Shown: positions 32,893 through 42,687, numbered from the stretch's first letter. The stretch: 64,000 nt of DNA from Chryseobacterium indologenes (GCF_002025665.1 NZ_CP018786.1:3534001-3598000), one strand, 5' to 3'. Made by a program: numbers and translations. The notes: a model not told the origin generated them from the letters alone.

Positions 32893-34053
32893 ATGAAAAA
32901 AATAGCAATACTTTCCTCAATCTTTATAGGAGCTCTTGCATGGGCGCAGGGAATTAAATTTGAAGAAGGCAATTTTGCCTCTATTCTGGCCAAAGCAAAA
33001 AAAGAAAAAAAACTGGTCTTTATTGATGCATATGCTTCATGGTGCGGGCCTTGTAAACTGATGGTTAAAAATATTTTCCCACTTCAGTCTGTAGGAGAAT
33101 ATTACAATTCTCACTTTATCAATGCTAAAATTGACATGGAAAAAGGAGAAGGAATTGAGCTGGCAAAAAAATATAATGTAAAAGCGTTCCCTACTTACCT
33201 GTTTATTGATGGAAGTGGTGAAGCTGTACACCGAACTTTAGGATATGTGGAAGAAAAAGACTTTATCCAGTTTGCAAAAGACGCAGAAGATCCGAACAAA
33301 AGACTTACTTCTCTGAAGCAACAGTTTGAAAAAGGAGAAAAAGATCCTGAGTTTTTAAAGAATCTTGCCGGCCTTACCATGTATAACCACGCTGAGTTTG
33401 CCGGGAAAGTTCTTAACCGTTACTTTCAACAGAAAGCAAGCTTAGATCAGGAAGATATCCAAATGCTACTTTCGGGAGTACAAACTACAGACAGTCCTTT
33501 GTACAAAATTTTCCAGGATAAAAAAGCTGATATCGTTAAATTCTTCCCGGAAGATAAATATGAAAAGTTTGATAAAAATATTAAACTGAATACTGTTTCT
33601 AAAAAAGCCTATAATCCGGATACTAAGAAATGGGATGATAACTATTTCATGACTGAAACCCAAAAATTCCTAAGCAAAGAGGAAGCTGACAAGATCTTAA
33701 AAAGAATGAAAGCCAACAGAGCTTTGAAGAATAAAGATATTCCTGAATATGAAAAACTAATTCTTGACCTTTACAAAGATTATACTGCTGCCGGTTCTGA
33801 AGAACTGAATTCTCTTGCCTGGAACTTCTTTGAAAATGTAAGCAATAAGACTTCTCTGGAAAAAGCCATTACATGGGCACAGGAATCTGTAAAGAAAGAT
33901 CAGAACTTTGCCAATACAGATACTTTGGCGAATCTTTACAATAAAGTTGGTGATAAGAAAAATGCTAAAATGTGGGCTGAAAAGTCTATTGAACTGGCAA
34001 AAAGTACCGGACAGGATTCTTCTGACACGGAAAAGCTATTGAAGAGTCTTTAA
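32893..34053 (+). CDS. Exported thioredoxin-fold protein with C-terminal helical repeats
   Basis: A 386-residue protein with a signal peptide (MKKIAILSSIFIGALAWAQG) and a thioredoxin domain (about 25-135) with the active site ASWCGPCKLM; cis-Pro is visible in VKAFPTYLFIDGSG. The C-terminal 240 residues are charged and helical, with TPR-like repeats near the end (SLAWNFFENVSNKTSLEKA, TLANLYNKVGDKKNAKMWAEKSI). Likely a periplasmic disulfide reductase acting on envelope proteins. It is monocistronic, with promoter and terminator visible. Confidence 0.88.
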   Translation: MKKIAILSSIFIGALAWAQGIKFEEGNFASILAKAKKEKKLVFIDAYASWCGPCKLMVKNIFPLQSVGEYYNSHFINAKIDMEKGEGIELAKKYNVKAFPTYLFIDGSGEAVHRTLGYVEEKDFIQFAKDAEDPNKRLTSLKQQFEKGEKDPEFLKNLAGLTMYNHAEFAGKVLNRYFQQKASLDQEDIQMLLSGVQTTDSPLYKIFQDKKADIVKFFPEDKYEKFDKNIKLNTVSKKAYNPDTKKWDDNYFMTETQKFLSKEEADKILKRMKANRALKNKDIPEYEKLILDLYKDYTAAGSEELNSLAWNFFENVSNKTSLEKAITWAQESVKKDQNFANTDTLANLYNKVGDKKNAKMWAEKSIELAKSTGQDSSDTEKLLKSL

Positions 34054-34075
34054 CAGATACTCTGATAAAAGCAAA

Positions 34076-34105
34076 AAAACCGCAAAACTTCAGTTTTGCG
34101 GTTTT
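34076..34105. terminator. Bidirectional terminator
   Basis: AAAACCGCAAAAC and GTTTTGCGGTTTT form a 13-bp perfect stem with a TTCA loop, with A-runs on one side and T-runs on the other, between convergent genes ending at 34053 (+) and 34125 (-). Confidence 0.9.
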
Positions 34106-34124
34106 TTATTTATTGTATATATGC

Positions 34125-34820
34125 TTAGTTATTATACACTAAAACCTGCATCTTAGTAAGCATAGATTCTGTATCACCATTATACCCCAAATACGTAGAA
34201 GGAACAAAATTAACAGTAGCACTTCCAGACCAGGCAGCATATTGAACTTTAAAAGTATAAGTTCCTGCTGTAAGGGTTACTGATTTCAAAAAAGTTACAG
34301 GAACCGGCATACTTGACAACGCTGTTCCTCCGGGGAAAGTTCCAGCTTTAGAGGCAAAGGCGGAAGAAATTTTCACCCCATTTTGTAAAAGCATAAAAAC
34401 ACCTTGACTCGAATTGCCGTCTAATAATGTTGAATACCCTAAAATAGTAAATAAAAAGGTCTGAGTTTTTCCCGCAGGAACCGTCAAAGTAATGGTAACA
34501 CCCGGAACATCAATTGTTGTTCCCTGAGTAGCTGTAGCAGCAGTAGTTCCCTGAACATAATAAGCATTGTTAATTGTTCCGCTTATTGTATTCAGTGTTT
34601 GCCATGAAGGAGCTACCGCAGATCCGTTAGAAGTCAAAATCTGGCCGGAAGTTCCTGCTGATCCGGCTGTTGTGGCATTTCCACCCACGTTTATTTCATT
34701 TACAACCTGTAATGAACCATTGACATGTAAGGTTTTCTGAGGAGTTGAAGTTTGTATCCCTACTTGCGCTACATGAAATAAGGGAACTAAAAAAGCCCCA
34801 AGTAATAAATAGTTTTTCAT
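34125..34820 (-). CDS. Secreted protein, tandem paralogue 1
   Basis: A 231-residue protein with a signal peptide (MKNYLLLGAFLVPLFHVAQ). The start of the mature part, VGIQTSTPQKTLHVNGSLQV, is the head module common in secreted Bacteroidota proteins that resemble phage tail-fibre or collagen-like shafts, followed by a Gly/Thr/Ser-rich region (GGNATTAGSAGTSGQILTSNG) and a beta-sandwich-like C-terminal domain (ITLTVPAGKTQTFLFTILG, FKVQYAAWSGSATVNF). No sorting tail is evident. It is about 85-90 percent identical to its neighbour at 35034, a clear tandem duplication. Function unknown; probably at the cell surface. Confidence 0.8.
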   Translation of the reverse strand: MKNYLLLGAFLVPLFHVAQVGIQTSTPQKTLHVNGSLQVVNEINVGGNATTAGSAGTSGQILTSNGSAVAPSWQTLNTISGTINNAYYVQGTTAATATQGTTIDVPGVTITLTVPAGKTQTFLFTILGYSTLLDGNSSQGVFMLLQNGVKISSAFASKAGTFPGGTALSSMPVPVTFLKSVTLTAGTYTFKVQYAAWSGSATVNFVPSTYLGYNGDTESMLTKMQVLVYNN

Positions 34821-35033
34821 TTTTTTGTTTTTAGAATTTTTAACATAATAAAATTACGACAAAAAGTAACCCAAAAATTCACAACGATATGAATATTTTC
34901 AATCAAAAAAAAACAAACTATATTATAAATTCTATAATTGCAAAAGCTTCACTTATAAATATTTAAAATATAGAGATAAAAGAATTAAAACTTAAAAAAA
35001 AGCCTGTGGTTTTTAGTCTTATTTTAAAAATGT

Positions 35034-35729
35034 TTAGTTATTATATACCAGCACCTGCATCTTAGTAAGCATGGCTTCTGTATCACCATTATAGCCTGCA
35101 TAACCAGAAGGGACAAAATTAACAGTAGCATTCCCAGACCAGGCAGCATATTGAACTTTAAAAGTATAAGTTCCTGCTGTGAGATTTACTGATTTCAAAA
35201 ATGTCACCGGAACAGGCATACTTGCCAACGTTGCTCCTCCGGGGAAACTTCCTGCTTTAGATGCAAATGCTGAAGAAATTTTGACCCCATTTTGCAAAAG
35301 AGTAAAAACGCCCTGACTTGAATTACCATCCGTTAAGGTTGCGTATCCTAAAATAGTAAATAAAAAAGTCTGAGTTCTTCCAGCGGGTACCGTCAAAGTA
35401 ATCGTAGCCCCCGGTACATCAATTGTAGTTCCCTGACTAGCTGTAGCAGCAGTAGTTCCCTGCACATAATAAGCGCTATTGATAGTACCGCTTATTGTAT
35501 TCAGCGTCTGCCATGAAGGAGCCGTCCCAGGCCCGTTGGAAGTCAAAATTTGTCCTGTCGTACCAGAAGAACCAGCTGTCGTGGCATTTCCACCTACGTT
35601 TATTTCATCTACTACCTGTAAAGAGCCATTGACATGTAAGCTTTTTTGAGGGGTTGCAGTTCTAATACCAACTTGAGCATATAGGGACAAGGAGAATAAT
35701 AGAGTCCCAAAAAATAAGTGTTTTTTCAT
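35034..35729 (-). CDS. Secreted protein, tandem paralogue 2
   Basis: A 231-residue protein equal in length and almost equal in sequence to the gene at 34125. Differences are concentrated in the signal peptide (MKKHLFFGTLLFSLSLYAQ), at a few polar positions (GTAPSW for AVAPSW) and in FVPSGYAGYNGDTEAM for FVPSTYLGYNGDTESM. The C-terminal 16 residues are practically identical. The 213-bp spacer between the copies is AT-rich, with no other feature. Upstream lies a truncated fabH copy, so this stretch has been rearranged. Confidence 0.8.
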   Translation of the reverse strand: MKKHLFFGTLLFSLSLYAQVGIRTATPQKSLHVNGSLQVVDEINVGGNATTAGSSGTTGQILTSNGPGTAPSWQTLNTISGTINSAYYVQGTTAATASQGTTIDVPGATITLTVPAGRTQTFLFTILGYATLTDGNSSQGVFTLLQNGVKISSAFASKAGSFPGGATLASMPVPVTFLKSVNLTAGTYTFKVQYAAWSGNATVNFVPSGYAGYNGDTEAMLTKMQVLVYNN

Positions 35730-35845
35730 TCGTTGTGTGTTTATAGATTACCAAGACAAAAGTATATTAAAAAATATAAAAATCAGTAACAATTAATAAA
35801 AACACAACGATTTATCGAAAAAAATCTATAAAATCAATTAATTTA

Positions 35846-36089
35846 TTAAAAAAAATAAAATTTATACAGAACACTTCCCCACATGAATCCGCTTCCGAAT
35901 GCTGAAAGAAGTACAAGATCTCCTCTGTTTATTTTTCCCTGTTCGATCGCTTCACTTAGGCCAATAGGAATAGAAGCAACGATTGTGTTTCCGTATTTCT
36001 GAATATTGTTGAAGATTTTTTCGTTTGGTAATCCGAATTTCTCATGAACAAACTGAGCAATTCTAAGGTTCGCCTGATGTGGAATGAAC
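35846..36089 (-). pseudogene. Truncated duplicate of the fabH 3' end
   Basis: About 225 bases match the 3' end of fabH (36991-37225) at roughly 90 percent identity. The frame runs from FIPHQANLRIAQFVHEKFG to GSVLYKF and a short extension (YFF), ending at 35846. It corresponds to FabH residues 264-340 and so keeps the His and Asn of the active site but lacks the catalytic Cys and all the N-terminal domain. There is no start codon and homology stops abruptly after GGAATGAAC at 36089. A relic of duplication or of a lost second FabH. Confidence 0.88.
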
Positions 36090-36195
36090 TATTAATATGC
36101 AAAGTTTTTAAGAAACTTGAAGTATTACTTTAAAAAAGTCCAAGATAATAAATAGCCTTTCGCATTTTATTCTATATTTATTTACTAAAATTACT

Positions 36196-36756
36196 TTACA
36201 AATCTCTTCCCAACTCAATATTCCATACATAATTGGAAGTGATTCTTGAAGTAAAGGTAATACTTCCTCCATGGTCTGATGAAGCACTGCTCGAATGAGA
36301 TGCTGTACTATGTACCCTTTGAGTACTGGAACTCCCCAACCGGAAAATCCACAAAATAAGAAGAAAGATTGCAGGATCCATTGTTATGGTCTGCTTCATA
36401 CGTAAAAGTAATCATGTAAAGCCCTGGAGTAAATGTGATCTGAGAAGCTCCCGTATAAGTAACCCCACTGCCTGAACTGTTGGCTATCTCCAATACAGGA
36501 GCAAGAATCTGTGTCTGCCCAGCAGGTTGGGTACTTAAAAAATTATTCATAGTGGAATTTAATTGATAAATGGCCGGTCTTGGGATACCTAAAGTATTCA
36601 AAGTAGAAACATTCACAACAGTACTTCATTAGCTACCATCATTATAATAGATACCAGGAGTCACATTGTTAGGAGAATACCCACACTTCCCGTTTGAGCA
36701 AAAGCATGGGCTGTTAATGATAATACTACCATTGATAAAATAATTTTTTTCATCAT
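36196..36756 (-). pseudogene. Frameshifted gene for a secreted protein
   Basis: A signal peptide is readable from the ATG at 36754-36756 (MMKKIILSMVVLSLTAHAFAQ), followed by GSVG and then breaks: the frame meets TGA, while SPNNVTPGIYYNDGS in another frame runs into two stops and resumes as STVVNVSTLNTLGIPRPAIYQL (36616-36308). A further frameshift at about 36350 leads to SSDHGGSITFTSRITSNYVWNIELGRDL to the stop at 36196. At least three lesions are therefore seen. It resembles a secreted C1q- or collagen-like surface protein of Flavobacteriia. Sequence errors are an alternative, but several in one gene are unlikely. Confidence 0.75.
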
Positions 36757-36990
36757 TTCTTATTATAAATTAAACATTGTTCTTTAAAATTGTGTTTTAT
36801 ATTTTAAATGACTTCATTGTAATAAATAACTGAAGTTCATTATGTTGATGTAAATTTTAAACAAATTCAAAATCAACTACACAAAGATATTCAATAAAAC
36901 ACATCATTCAAAGCATTCCGTTGAATATCAATCAATTAATAAATAATGATTTTAAAAAAAAACGTTTAATTTATTAAATGATGAAAAAAA

Positions 36991-38013
36991 TTAAAAATTA
37001 AACAAAACACTCCCCCAGGTGAATCCGCTTCCGAATGCTGAAAGAAGTACAAGATCGCCTCTTTTTATTTTTCCCTGCTCGATCGCTTCACTTAAAGCAA
37101 TAGGAATAGAAGCAGCAGTTGTATTTCCGTATTTCTGAATATTATTGAAGATTTTTTCGTTCGGTAATCCGAATTTCTCCTGTACAAACTGAGCAATTCT
37201 CAGGTTCGCCTGATGTGGAATGAACATATCAAGATCTTCCACTGTTTTTCCTGCTTTGTTCAATGCTTCCATCATTGTTTCAGGGAATCTAGTTACCGCA
37301 TGTTTGAATACAAAGTTTCCGTTCATGATCGGATATACTTCTTTATTCGTTACATTTTCAGGATCTTTTCTCATTCTGTCACTCCATCCGTATTTTGAAC
37401 CCGGGAACTGAGTACAAAGATCATCAGCATATTTTCCTTCAGAATGCATATTCATCGCTAAGATATCTCCTGCATTTTCATCTTCTGATGCAGAAAGAAC
37501 AACAGCTCCTGCTCCATCTCCGAAAATAACAGAAACCCCTCTTCCTTCATCAGAAAAATCCAACCCAAAAGAATGAACCTCAGCTCCTACCACAAGAATA
37601 TTTTTATAAGTTCCTGATTTAATAAATGCATTGGCAACGCTCATAGAATAGACAAATCCTGAACATTGATTTCTTACATCCAATGCTCCAATGGTATCGC
37701 ATCCCAACATATCCTGAAGCAATACTCCACATCCGGGAAAGTAATAATCCGGTGAAAGAGTTGCAAAAACAATATAATCGATATCTTTTGAGGTAAGCCC
37801 GGCATTCTGGATGGCTTTTTCTGCAGCTTTAAAACCTAGATAAGCACTGGTTTCCTGAGAGTCATATCTGTTTTTTCTGTGTCTTCTTTCCTTGATCCCT
37901 GTTCTTTCCGTAATCCATTCGTCATTGGTAGTCATTAGTTTTGCCAAATCATCATTGGTAACAACGTTATCTGGAACATAAAATCCCACCCCTTTTATGG
38001 TACTTTTAATCAT
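36991..38013 (-). CDS. fabH: Beta-ketoacyl-ACP synthase III
   Basis: A 340-residue enzyme starting at the ATG 38011-38013 (a longer form from 38034 would need TTG). It condenses acetyl- or branched acyl-CoA with malonyl-ACP to start fatty acid synthesis. The catalytic triad is complete: Cys117 (VRNQCSGFVYSM), His267 (IPHQANLRI) and Asn297 (KYGNTTAASIPI). Other signatures are TNDEWITERTGIKERR and GDGAGAVVL. Flavobacteriia often carry several FabH homologues, used to make branched-chain fatty acids. A damaged copy of its 3' end lies about 900 bp downstream. Confidence 0.95.
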   Translation of the reverse strand: MIKSTIKGVGFYVPDNVVTNDDLAKLMTTNDEWITERTGIKERRHRKNRYDSQETSAYLGFKAAEKAIQNAGLTSKDIDYIVFATLSPDYYFPGCGVLLQDMLGCDTIGALDVRNQCSGFVYSMSVANAFIKSGTYKNILVVGAEVHSFGLDFSDEGRGVSVIFGDGAGAVVLSASEDENAGDILAMNMHSEGKYADDLCTQFPGSKYGWSDRMRKDPENVTNKEVYPIMNGNFVFKHAVTRFPETMMEALNKAGKTVEDLDMFIPHQANLRIAQFVQEKFGLPNEKIFNNIQKYGNTTAASIPIALSEAIEQGKIKRGDLVLLSAFGSGFTWGSVLFNF

Positions 38014-38086
38014 ATAGTTTTTTAATTTTGGCAAAGATAAAACTTATTTAACACATAGTTTTTCAAAATATTAGTATTTTTACTTT

Positions 38087-38986
38087 ATGCCAATTGATAC
38101 GATATACAGAACCTCCCAGTGCGAATGGGTAGATGTAGAGGCTCCTACTGCAGAAGACCTGAAATTTCTTCATGAAAGATATGAAATCAACAATCTTCTT
38201 CTGGAAGATACCATGGATCCTAATCACCTTCCGAAATATGAAGAAGACGGAAATGTAAAATTCTTCTTACTCCGTGAAAGTACAGAGCTGGAAAGAAAGA
38301 ATCTGAATACCATCAGCGATATCAGCACCAAAATTGGAATTTTTTTGGTTGAAAATACCATTATCACCATCCACAGGATGAAAACCAGAAGCATCACTGA
38401 AGTCAAGAAGAAAGTGTCTTTGATTCAGGAAGATCTTAATCCTCAGCAGATCACACTGATGATTGCTATATTGATCATGAAAAGTTTTGATGATGAATCT
38501 TTAAGTCTGTTTGAAACAATGGACAATATTGAGAATGAAATTTTTCTTAAAAACACCAATCATACCAGCCAGATCCGCCGTCTTTACAAACTGAAACGAA
38601 AATCTGGATTAAATTCCCGTGTACTGGTAATTTCTACAGATGCTATTGACAAATTTAAATTACTGAATTTACAGGACTCAGAAATTGTGGATTTAAAAGA
38701 TAAACATAAAGACGTGGTTGCCGATTTTGATCATTTGAATATTCAGATTACCAACCTTATTTCCATGTTCCTGGCACTTTCGGATCAAAAGGCCAATCAG
38801 GTGATGAAGGTTCTGGCAATTTATTCAGTCTATTTCTTACCCATCACTTTTATTGCTGGAGTTTACGGAATGAACTTCGATAATATGCCTGAGCTTCATC
38901 ATAAGTATGGATATTTTATCACATTGGGAGCAATGGCAACCGTTGTCATCAGTACCTTTATTTATGTGAGACGAAGACAGTGGTAA
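38087..38986 (+). CDS. CorA-family magnesium transporter
   Basis: A 299-residue CorA-type channel: a large cytoplasmic N-terminal domain with long helices, then two C-terminal membrane helices. The signature GMNF lies at the end of the first (FIAGVYGMNFDNMPELHHKYGYF), and the protein ends in basic residues (RRRQW) as usual. It admits Mg2+, or in some members Co2+, Ni2+ or Zn2+, according to the membrane potential. The starts of fabH and corA diverge with 73 bp between them. Confidence 0.94.
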   Translation: MPIDTIYRTSQCEWVDVEAPTAEDLKFLHERYEINNLLLEDTMDPNHLPKYEEDGNVKFFLLRESTELERKNLNTISDISTKIGIFLVENTIITIHRMKTRSITEVKKKVSLIQEDLNPQQITLMIAILIMKSFDDESLSLFETMDNIENEIFLKNTNHTSQIRRLYKLKRKSGLNSRVLVISTDAIDKFKLLNLQDSEIVDLKDKHKDVVADFDHLNIQITNLISMFLALSDQKANQVMKVLAIYSVYFLPITFIAGVYGMNFDNMPELHHKYGYFITLGAMATVVISTFIYVRRRQW

Positions 38987-39090
38987 TTAATCTTTAATAA
39001 ACGCAAAGGCTCGAAGTTTTTACTTTCAATAAAATATAACTTGGTGATTACTTTTTGTCTTTAACCTGAACACCATCAAAACAAAATACC

Positions 39091-40677
39091 ATGACTTCTG
39101 AAAACCTCAACAAAATTCTTGAAGATCCTTCTCTATCAAAGGCATCCAAAGATAAATTGCTTGCTTTGCACGAGAATATCTCTTCCAAAGAATTCTCTGA
39201 TCTCCTGGATCAGTCCGGGAATCAGTATGTAGAGTTTGTACAGGAAGGTGGTGGTGTCTGGGGAAGCGCATTGGTAGGCTATCTTTATGGACTGGAAATA
39301 TTCGGAATCCGTTTTCTGAAAGTAGCAGGAACGAGTGCCGGAGCTATTAATACCATGCTTATTGCTGCCTGTAAGACCAAAGAAGAAGCTAAAAGTGAGC
39401 TTATCAAGGATATTCTTTTCAGCTGGAATTTTGCAGATTTTATGGATGGGAAAACCTATGTAAAGACCACTCTGCATGCGATGCTGAACAACAAAGACTT
39501 CTTTAGGATCAATGCTGTTATTGCCGCTATTCTTTTTATGATTCTGATCAGTATTCCCTTTCTGGCACCTTCAATGACGATCATGAATGCGAAGCTGATG
39601 TTTCTGATTCCTCTGATTCCGGCTGTCATCCTCTTTTTCTGCATCCAAAAACTATATAATAATTTCAGGAAAGAAAACAGCGGACTGAATCCCGGAAATG
39701 TTTTTCAGAATACCATGCAAAATGCGCTGGATCAGTTTGGAATAAAAACTGTTGCCCATCTCAACGAAAAATTCATCCAGAAAGAAAAGGAGCTTAATCT
39801 CAACTATCGCTATGGAAACGGCCAGGAATATTATCTGATGGCATTGCAAAGTATCGAAAAAATTAAAATCAAAAATCAGGAACACATCGACCAAACCCGA
39901 TACAGAATTTTCTACGAAAGCGCCGTCAACAATGATTATTATAAAAACAATCCCTTCTACCTTCTCAAGTCTGAATATGTAGTTATTACCACAGATATCA
40001 ATGCTAAAATTAAGGTAGAACTTCCTACGATGGCCAATCTCTATTGGTCTGAAGAGGAGCTGAAACACATCAGCCCGGCTGAATTTGTGAGAGCTTCTAT
40101 GGCAGTTCCTTTTTTCTTTGAACCTTTTCAGAAACAGATCAATAAGGATGACGATTCTGTAAAGTACGCCTGGAAATACTGGATGAATACAAAACCTGAT
40201 GATATTAATCCTGCAGGAGTTTTCATTGATGGTGGAAGTATTTCCAACTTTCCTATTGACCTGTTTCATGCGGATGAAGTTTTTTATCCGAGAATACCTC
40301 TTTTCGGGGTACAGCTGACAAGCGATTCTGCGATTCTTTCTGAAAGAGGAAAAACCAGTGAAGAAATTCTTAAAACACCATTCAGCTATGCCGGAAATAT
40401 TATCAGTACTCTGAAAGGTTTTAATGATAAGACATTCCTTACCAAACATACTTTTTACCGTTCGTACAGTATACAGAGTGTCAACTGTGGTACCAGCAGC
40501 TGGCTGAATTTCTTCATGAAAAAAGAGGAAAAGGAAGAACTTTTTAACAGAGGTTTTCAGGCCGCTCTTGATTTCCTAAATACGTTCAGCTGGGAAAAGT
40601 ACAAATATGAAAGAATGATGCTTACGATGAAAGAGAAAAAAATATTAAAGGAAGAAGATACGCCTACGGTTGGATAA
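39091..40677 (+). CDS. Patatin-like phospholipase with two membrane helices
   Basis: A 528-residue protein. The patatin catalytic dyad is visible: Ser in GTSAGAINTML, preceded by the oxyanion loop GGGVWGSALVGYLYGLE, and Asp in DGGSISNFPIDLFH. Between them, two membrane helices (FRINAVIAAILFMILISIPFL and LMFLIPLIPAVILFF) are inserted, anchoring the enzyme. Likely hydrolyses acyl ester bonds of membrane lipids. The C-terminal 120 residues have no recognised domain. Followed after 33 bp by the FAD-linked oxidase gene, possibly one transcript. Confidence 0.9.
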   Translation: MTSENLNKILEDPSLSKASKDKLLALHENISSKEFSDLLDQSGNQYVEFVQEGGGVWGSALVGYLYGLEIFGIRFLKVAGTSAGAINTMLIAACKTKEEAKSELIKDILFSWNFADFMDGKTYVKTTLHAMLNNKDFFRINAVIAAILFMILISIPFLAPSMTIMNAKLMFLIPLIPAVILFFCIQKLYNNFRKENSGLNPGNVFQNTMQNALDQFGIKTVAHLNEKFIQKEKELNLNYRYGNGQEYYLMALQSIEKIKIKNQEHIDQTRYRIFYESAVNNDYYKNNPFYLLKSEYVVITTDINAKIKVELPTMANLYWSEEELKHISPAEFVRASMAVPFFFEPFQKQINKDDDSVKYAWKYWMNTKPDDINPAGVFIDGGSISNFPIDLFHADEVFYPRIPLFGVQLTSDSAILSERGKTSEEILKTPFSYAGNIISTLKGFNDKTFLTKHTFYRSYSIQSVNCGTSSWLNFFMKKEEKEELFNRGFQAALDFLNTFSWEKYKYERMMLTMKEKKILKEEDTPTVG

Positions 40678-40710
40678 GGATTTTTAAGTATTTTAGCTTT
40701 TTAAATAACC

Positions 40711-42180
40711 ATGAAAAAGAGACCTGTTTTTATCCTGGGGATGGTCATGATCCTTATTTTTATTTCGATTCCTGTTATTCATGTTCTTAAAACAAAATGG
40801 AGTGAATCTGATGTTAAAAATGAAATCCCAAAAGGATATACCAATGATGCAAGCCAACTGAATTTAACGAAAATTGATACACTCATCAAAGTTCCTGATT
40901 CAAAACCCGAAATTGAAAACCAACTCCATCAGATCATAAAATATGCAAAGGAGAAGAACTTAAAAATCTCTATTGCCGGTGCCCAGCACAGTATGGGAGG
41001 GCATACCATTTACCCTAACGGAATCCTACTTAATATGCTCCCTTACAAACATATGGAACTGGATAAAAAGAACAATATTCTTACCATTGGCTCCGGAGCT
41101 CTTTGGGAAGATGCGATCAAATATCTGGACAAACATGGAAAATCTATTGCTGTGATGCAGGCTTTCAGTTCTTTTTCAGTGGGTGGATCAATGAGTGTCA
41201 ACGGTCATGGATGGCAGAAAAATCTTCCTCCAATTTCTTCCAGTGTAGTTTCATTTTCACTGATGGATCAGAGTGGGAAAATTCTCAATTGCAGCAGAGA
41301 AGAAAACCCTGAGCTTTTTAAACTCGTGATTGGTGGATATGGTCTTTTCGGGATTATTCTTGACATTAAATTAAAAGTAGTTGATAATGTAGCACTTCAG
41401 TATAAATATATCCGTTTAAGTACTGATAAATATCCCAGTTATTATAAAAAATTCATCTCAGGAAACCCTGATGTCAACCTGGTTTTTGGAAGGTTGAGAA
41501 TTTCTGATAAGCATTTCCTTGAAGAAGCAACCATTAATTATTTTGAGAAAGCCAATGAGAAACCTTTACCGCTTCCGCTTCAAAATGCTAAAAATGAAGA
41601 AACAAAACGCCTTGTATTCAGAAGTACAGTCAACAGTGAATATGGAAAAAGACTTCGCTGGGATCTGGAAACCGGACTGAATAAGATGACAAAAAATGCA
41701 GTATATTCCAGAGATGAGCTTCTGAATGACCATGTTTCACTCATTGAAAATAAAGACCCAAATTCTACAGATCTTCTTCAGGAATATTTTATTCCGGAGA
41801 GAAACTTCAGTCAGTTTATTAAAGATATAAAACCTGTTTTGAAAAGCTCCGGTTTAGATTTACTTAATATCACCATCCGTGCAGTGAATAAGGATGAAGA
41901 CAGTTATATGAATTATGCAAAGGAAGAGGTATTTGGATTTGTATTTTTATTCAATCAAAAGAAAACGGAGAAACAGGAACGGGCCATGAAACTTCTGACC
42001 AATCATCTGGTAGATATTGCACTGAAAAACGAAGGTACTTTCTATCTTCCCTACCGCCTTCATATTGGCAGAGAGAAAATGAGAAAGGTATATCCGCAGG
42101 CAGAATCTTTTTTTGAACTGAAAAGAAAATATGATCCTTCGGAGATATTTGATAATAAATTTTACCAACACTATAAATAA
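40711..42180 (+). CDS. FAD-linked oxidase, membrane-anchored
   Basis: A 489-residue protein with one N-terminal membrane helix (residues 5-24). The FAD-binding type-4 fold is recognised by ISIAGAQHSMGGHTIYPNGILLNM, ILTIGSGALWEDAIKYL and FSVGGSMSVNGHGWQ; the His within AQHSMGGH is the position that in related enzymes links FAD covalently. The C-terminal half resembles aldonolactone oxidases but lacks an obvious HWAK motif, so the substrate remains open. It reaches to four bases before the DUF2199 gene, so the two are probably co-transcribed. Confidence 0.85.
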   Translation: MKKRPVFILGMVMILIFISIPVIHVLKTKWSESDVKNEIPKGYTNDASQLNLTKIDTLIKVPDSKPEIENQLHQIIKYAKEKNLKISIAGAQHSMGGHTIYPNGILLNMLPYKHMELDKKNNILTIGSGALWEDAIKYLDKHGKSIAVMQAFSSFSVGGSMSVNGHGWQKNLPPISSSVVSFSLMDQSGKILNCSREENPELFKLVIGGYGLFGIILDIKLKVVDNVALQYKYIRLSTDKYPSYYKKFISGNPDVNLVFGRLRISDKHFLEEATINYFEKANEKPLPLPLQNAKNEETKRLVFRSTVNSEYGKRLRWDLETGLNKMTKNAVYSRDELLNDHVSLIENKDPNSTDLLQEYFIPERNFSQFIKDIKPVLKSSGLDLLNITIRAVNKDEDSYMNYAKEEVFGFVFLFNQKKTEKQERAMKLLTNHLVDIALKNEGTFYLPYRLHIGREKMRKVYPQAESFFELKRKYDPSEIFDNKFYQHYK

Positions 42181-42183
42181 AAT

Positions 42184-42684
42184 ATGACTAAATACATCTG
42201 CCAATGCTGTGGAGAAGAGAAAGAAGACTGGCCTGCAATAGCCTATTCATATCCTTATTTTTACTCCTGCTTATCTGAAGAAGAACTAAAAAATGTTGAA
42301 CTCAGTTCAGACCTTTGCGTTATAAAAGAGGAAGAAAATACCCATAGATTTATCCGTACTGTTCTTGTACAGGAAGTCACAGATGATTGCAGAGATCTGG
42401 ATTATGGAATCTGGGTATCCCTGAGTGAAAAGAGCTTTGATGAATATGTGGAAAATTATGACAATAAAGAATTTGAAGCTGAGTATTTCGGATGGCTTTC
42501 TACGTATCTTCCGGATTATGATTTTCAGGAAAGCATTCCTACAACGGTTGTGGTAAATAATGCTATCGGCCGTCCTTTTGTCTATCCTCATCAAAGCTAT
42601 GATCATCCGTTTGTTGATGATTTTTATAATGGCATTACAAAGGAAGAAGCAGAGAAGAGAATTAATCGGATTTTAAATAAATAA
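42184..42684 (+). CDS. DUF2199 domain protein
   Basis: A 166-residue cytoplasmic protein. A CxxC pair (YICQCCGEEKEDWPAIAYSYP) at the N-terminus may bind zinc, and VTDDCRDLDYGIWVSLSEKSFDEY followed by FGWLSTYLPDY are typical of DUF2199. The family has no known function. It starts three bases after the oxidase stop and is followed three bases later by a small membrane protein gene, so three to four genes appear to be one transcriptional unit. Confidence 0.85.
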   Translation: MTKYICQCCGEEKEDWPAIAYSYPYFYSCLSEEELKNVELSSDLCVIKEEENTHRFIRTVLVQEVTDDCRDLDYGIWVSLSEKSFDEYVENYDNKEFEAEYFGWLSTYLPDYDFQESIPTTVVVNNAIGRPFVYPHQSYDHPFVDDFYNGITKEEAEKRINRILNK

Positions 42685-42687
42685 AAA

